DNA from: Bacteroidia bacterium
GTDB taxonomy: Bacteria > Bacteroidota > Bacteroidia > NS11-12g > UBA955
Direction: 5' to 3'
Assembly: GCA_023258655.1 (NCBI GenBank)
Contig: JALQWO010000092.1
Span: forward strand, 1 to 6,826
Length of the DNA stretch: 6,826 nucleotides
Of this stretch, positions 6,011 through 6,826 are shown piece after piece. Numbering within the stretch: the stretch's first letter is position 1; every line of letters begins with the position of its first letter. The translations under genes were made by a program, and so were the position numbers. The notes beneath the pieces were generated by a model. The model was not told the origin of the DNA. It saw only the letters and a program-made list of their open reading frames with translations, and did no database searches.

Positions 6011-6677
6011 ACAGATCCCACCACCAAGTCCCTTTGGGGTGTGGGGCTGTCACTGTGATGGATGGCTGTGAGGCCACCACATGGGGTGTGATGAGCGTTC
6101 TGCTGTGCAATCCAATGGAGCGATCTGGCAGTGGCTCGGTGGCACCGTATTTTAAATCACCGAGAATGGGGCAGCCCATTTTGGAGAGTTGGGCGCGAAT
6201 TTGGTGAAAACGGCCCGTTTCCAAGCGTATTTCGTATAGCGATCGACCCGCGAAATTTTTGAGTAATTTGTAGTGTAAAATGCCAGGTTTGGTGCCGGGT
6301 TTGTGGGAATTGTAGGCGTGAGCCCGTTTCGTTTCACTGTTTTTAAGCAGGTGATGCGTAAGGGTGCCCTCTTCGTTTGGGAGGGCTTTGGTGGTAATGG
6401 CGTGATAGATTTTGGTGTTTTTCTTGTCCCGAAAAATCTCATTCATGCGGGTAAGTGCTTTTGAGGTTTTTGCCAAGATTACAACGCCGCTCACGGGACG
6501 GTCGAGGCGGTGTACCAATCCAATATATGCTTTTCCGGGTTTATTGTATTTTTCCGCAATGTAGCGTTCTGCCAAATCCAACAAGTGTATATCCCCTGTT
6601 AAATCGCCTTGAACAGCCAAACCCGCTGGCTTGTTGATCACCAATAGGTGATTGTCTTCCCATAATACGTCTACCAC
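6003..6677 (-). CDS. RluA-family RNA pseudouridine synthase, 224 aa
   Basis: Cytoplasmic enzyme that isomerises uridine to pseudouridine in rRNA or tRNA. The N-terminus reads VLWEDNHLLVINKPAGLAVQGD, the usual opening of the catalytic domain. The catalytic motif HRLDR is at residues 56-60 (Asp59 is the nucleophile), followed by PVSGVVILAKT. The motif GRFHQIRAQL (155-164) and LGDLKYG (172-178) complete the family set. There is no S4 RNA-binding domain in front, so this is the short type rather than full RluC/RluD; its target RNA site cannot be predicted. The start is GTG 6677: an in-frame TAA at 6687-6689 rules out a longer protein, and no ATG lies near. The ribosomal start is therefore weak or leaderless. 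It converges with the alkyltransferase-like gene and diverges from the transporter at the right edge. Confidence 0.94.
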   Translation of the reverse strand: MVDVLWEDNHLLVINKPAGLAVQGDLTGDIHLLDLAERYIAEKYNKPGKAYIGLVHRLDRPVSGVVILAKTSKALTRMNEIFRDKKNTKIYHAITTKALPNEEGTLTHHLLKNSETKRAHAYNSHKPGTKPGILHYKLLKNFAGRSLYEIRLETGRFHQIRAQLSKMGCPILGDLKYGATEPLPDRSIGLHSRTLITPHVVASQPSITVTAPHPKGTWWWDLFK

Positions 6678-6681
6678 GCGG

Positions 6682-6689
6682 CAAAGTTA
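6682..6689 (-). promoter_or_regulatory. Exact -7 box (TAACTTTG) just before the pseudouridine synthase start
   Basis: On the minus strand TAACTTTG matches TAnnTTTG exactly, but its last base is only 4 bases before the GTG at 6677. If used, the transcript would begin at or near the start codon, giving a leaderless or nearly leaderless mRNA. No clear TTG lies 19-21 bases upstream. Confidence 0.4.
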
Positions 6690-6733
6690 ATACGAAACGC
6701 TTCGTTGCAGGTCGTTTTGGGTGGTATTTGCCC

Positions 6734-6741
6734 TATTTTTG
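6734..6741 (+). promoter_or_regulatory. Exact -7 box (TATTTTTG) before the MATE-like gene
   Basis: TATTTTTG, followed by CACC, matches the Bacteroidota -7 element exactly and ends 12 bases before the ATG at 6754. Transcription would start about 6-9 bases ahead of the start codon. The nearest TTTTG upstream (6715-6719) is only 14 bases away, too close for a standard -33 element. Confidence 0.5.
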
Positions 6742-6753
6742 CACCTTACACCC

Positions 6754-6826
6754 ATGCAAAATCCCTTCACGGTATACAAAACCCAAATCGCTGAAACCCT
6801 AAAATTGGCCTATCCCATTATTTTGG
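6754..6826 (+). CDS. Probable MATE-family efflux transporter, N-terminal 24 codons only
   Basis: From ATG 6754 the frame reads MQNPFTVYKTQIAETLKLAY then PIIL and runs off the window. A short polar start followed by a basic/amphipathic stretch and LKLAYPIIL is how many MATE (multidrug and toxin extrusion) transporters begin, with the first membrane helix starting at the Leu-Ala-x-Pro segment. MATE proteins export drugs or metabolites in exchange for Na+ or H+. Only 24 residues are visible, so the call rests on this short motif and on a good -7 promoter box just upstream. Another polytopic membrane protein cannot be excluded. Confidence 0.6.
   Translation, partial: MQNPFTVYKTQIAETLKLAYPIIL

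Noticed and set aside
1..6826. Mobile element, CRISPR, tRNA/rRNA or multi-gene defence system
   Set aside because: No transposase or integrase, no direct repeat series, no structured RNA gene and no nuclease/helicase set was seen on either strand.

Overview
The window looks like an ordinary chromosomal stretch from a member of the Bacteroidota. The evidence is several TAnnTTTG-type -7 promoter boxes close upstream of start codons, exported proteins cut just before Gln, a Bacteroidota-style lipoprotein with a C-terminal thioredoxin fold, and short outer-membrane beta-barrel proteins. Base composition is moderate. The genus cannot be fixed from this sequence.

Layout, left to right. The window opens inside the 3' end of a GH29 alpha-L-fucosidase gene (+). 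It is separated by a long perfect hairpin, a two-way terminator, from a leftward run of three minus-strand genes: an outer-membrane beta-barrel protein (2310-2996), a membrane fatty acid desaturase (1132-2232) and a small cold-shock protein (805-999). A second exported, probably beta-barrel protein (3090-3758, +) diverges from the first across 93 bases. It converges on a large lipoprotein gene (3797-5614, -) that carries a thioredoxin/TlpA-like domain with a CGHC active site. Divergent from the lipoprotein is an alkyltransferase-like DNA repair protein (5672-6010, +). Its stop overlaps by 8 bases the end of a convergent RluA-family pseudouridine synthase gene (6003-6677, -). The right edge holds the first 24 codons of a probable MATE-family efflux transporter (6754 onward, +).

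Functional links are modest. The desaturase and cold-shock protein are next to each other on the same strand and fit a joint cold response (membrane fluidity and RNA chaperoning). The two barrel proteins and the lipoprotein are envelope proteins. The alkyltransferase-like protein and the pseudouridine synthase are nucleic-acid housekeeping genes. I see no mobile element, CRISPR array, tRNA, rRNA or clear defence system, and no strong sign of an undescribed multi-gene system. The points most worth checking are a possible overlapping divergent promoter pair at 5620-5672, the cysteine-free alkyltransferase motif, the desaturase and cold-shock pairing, and two unassigned barrel proteins.
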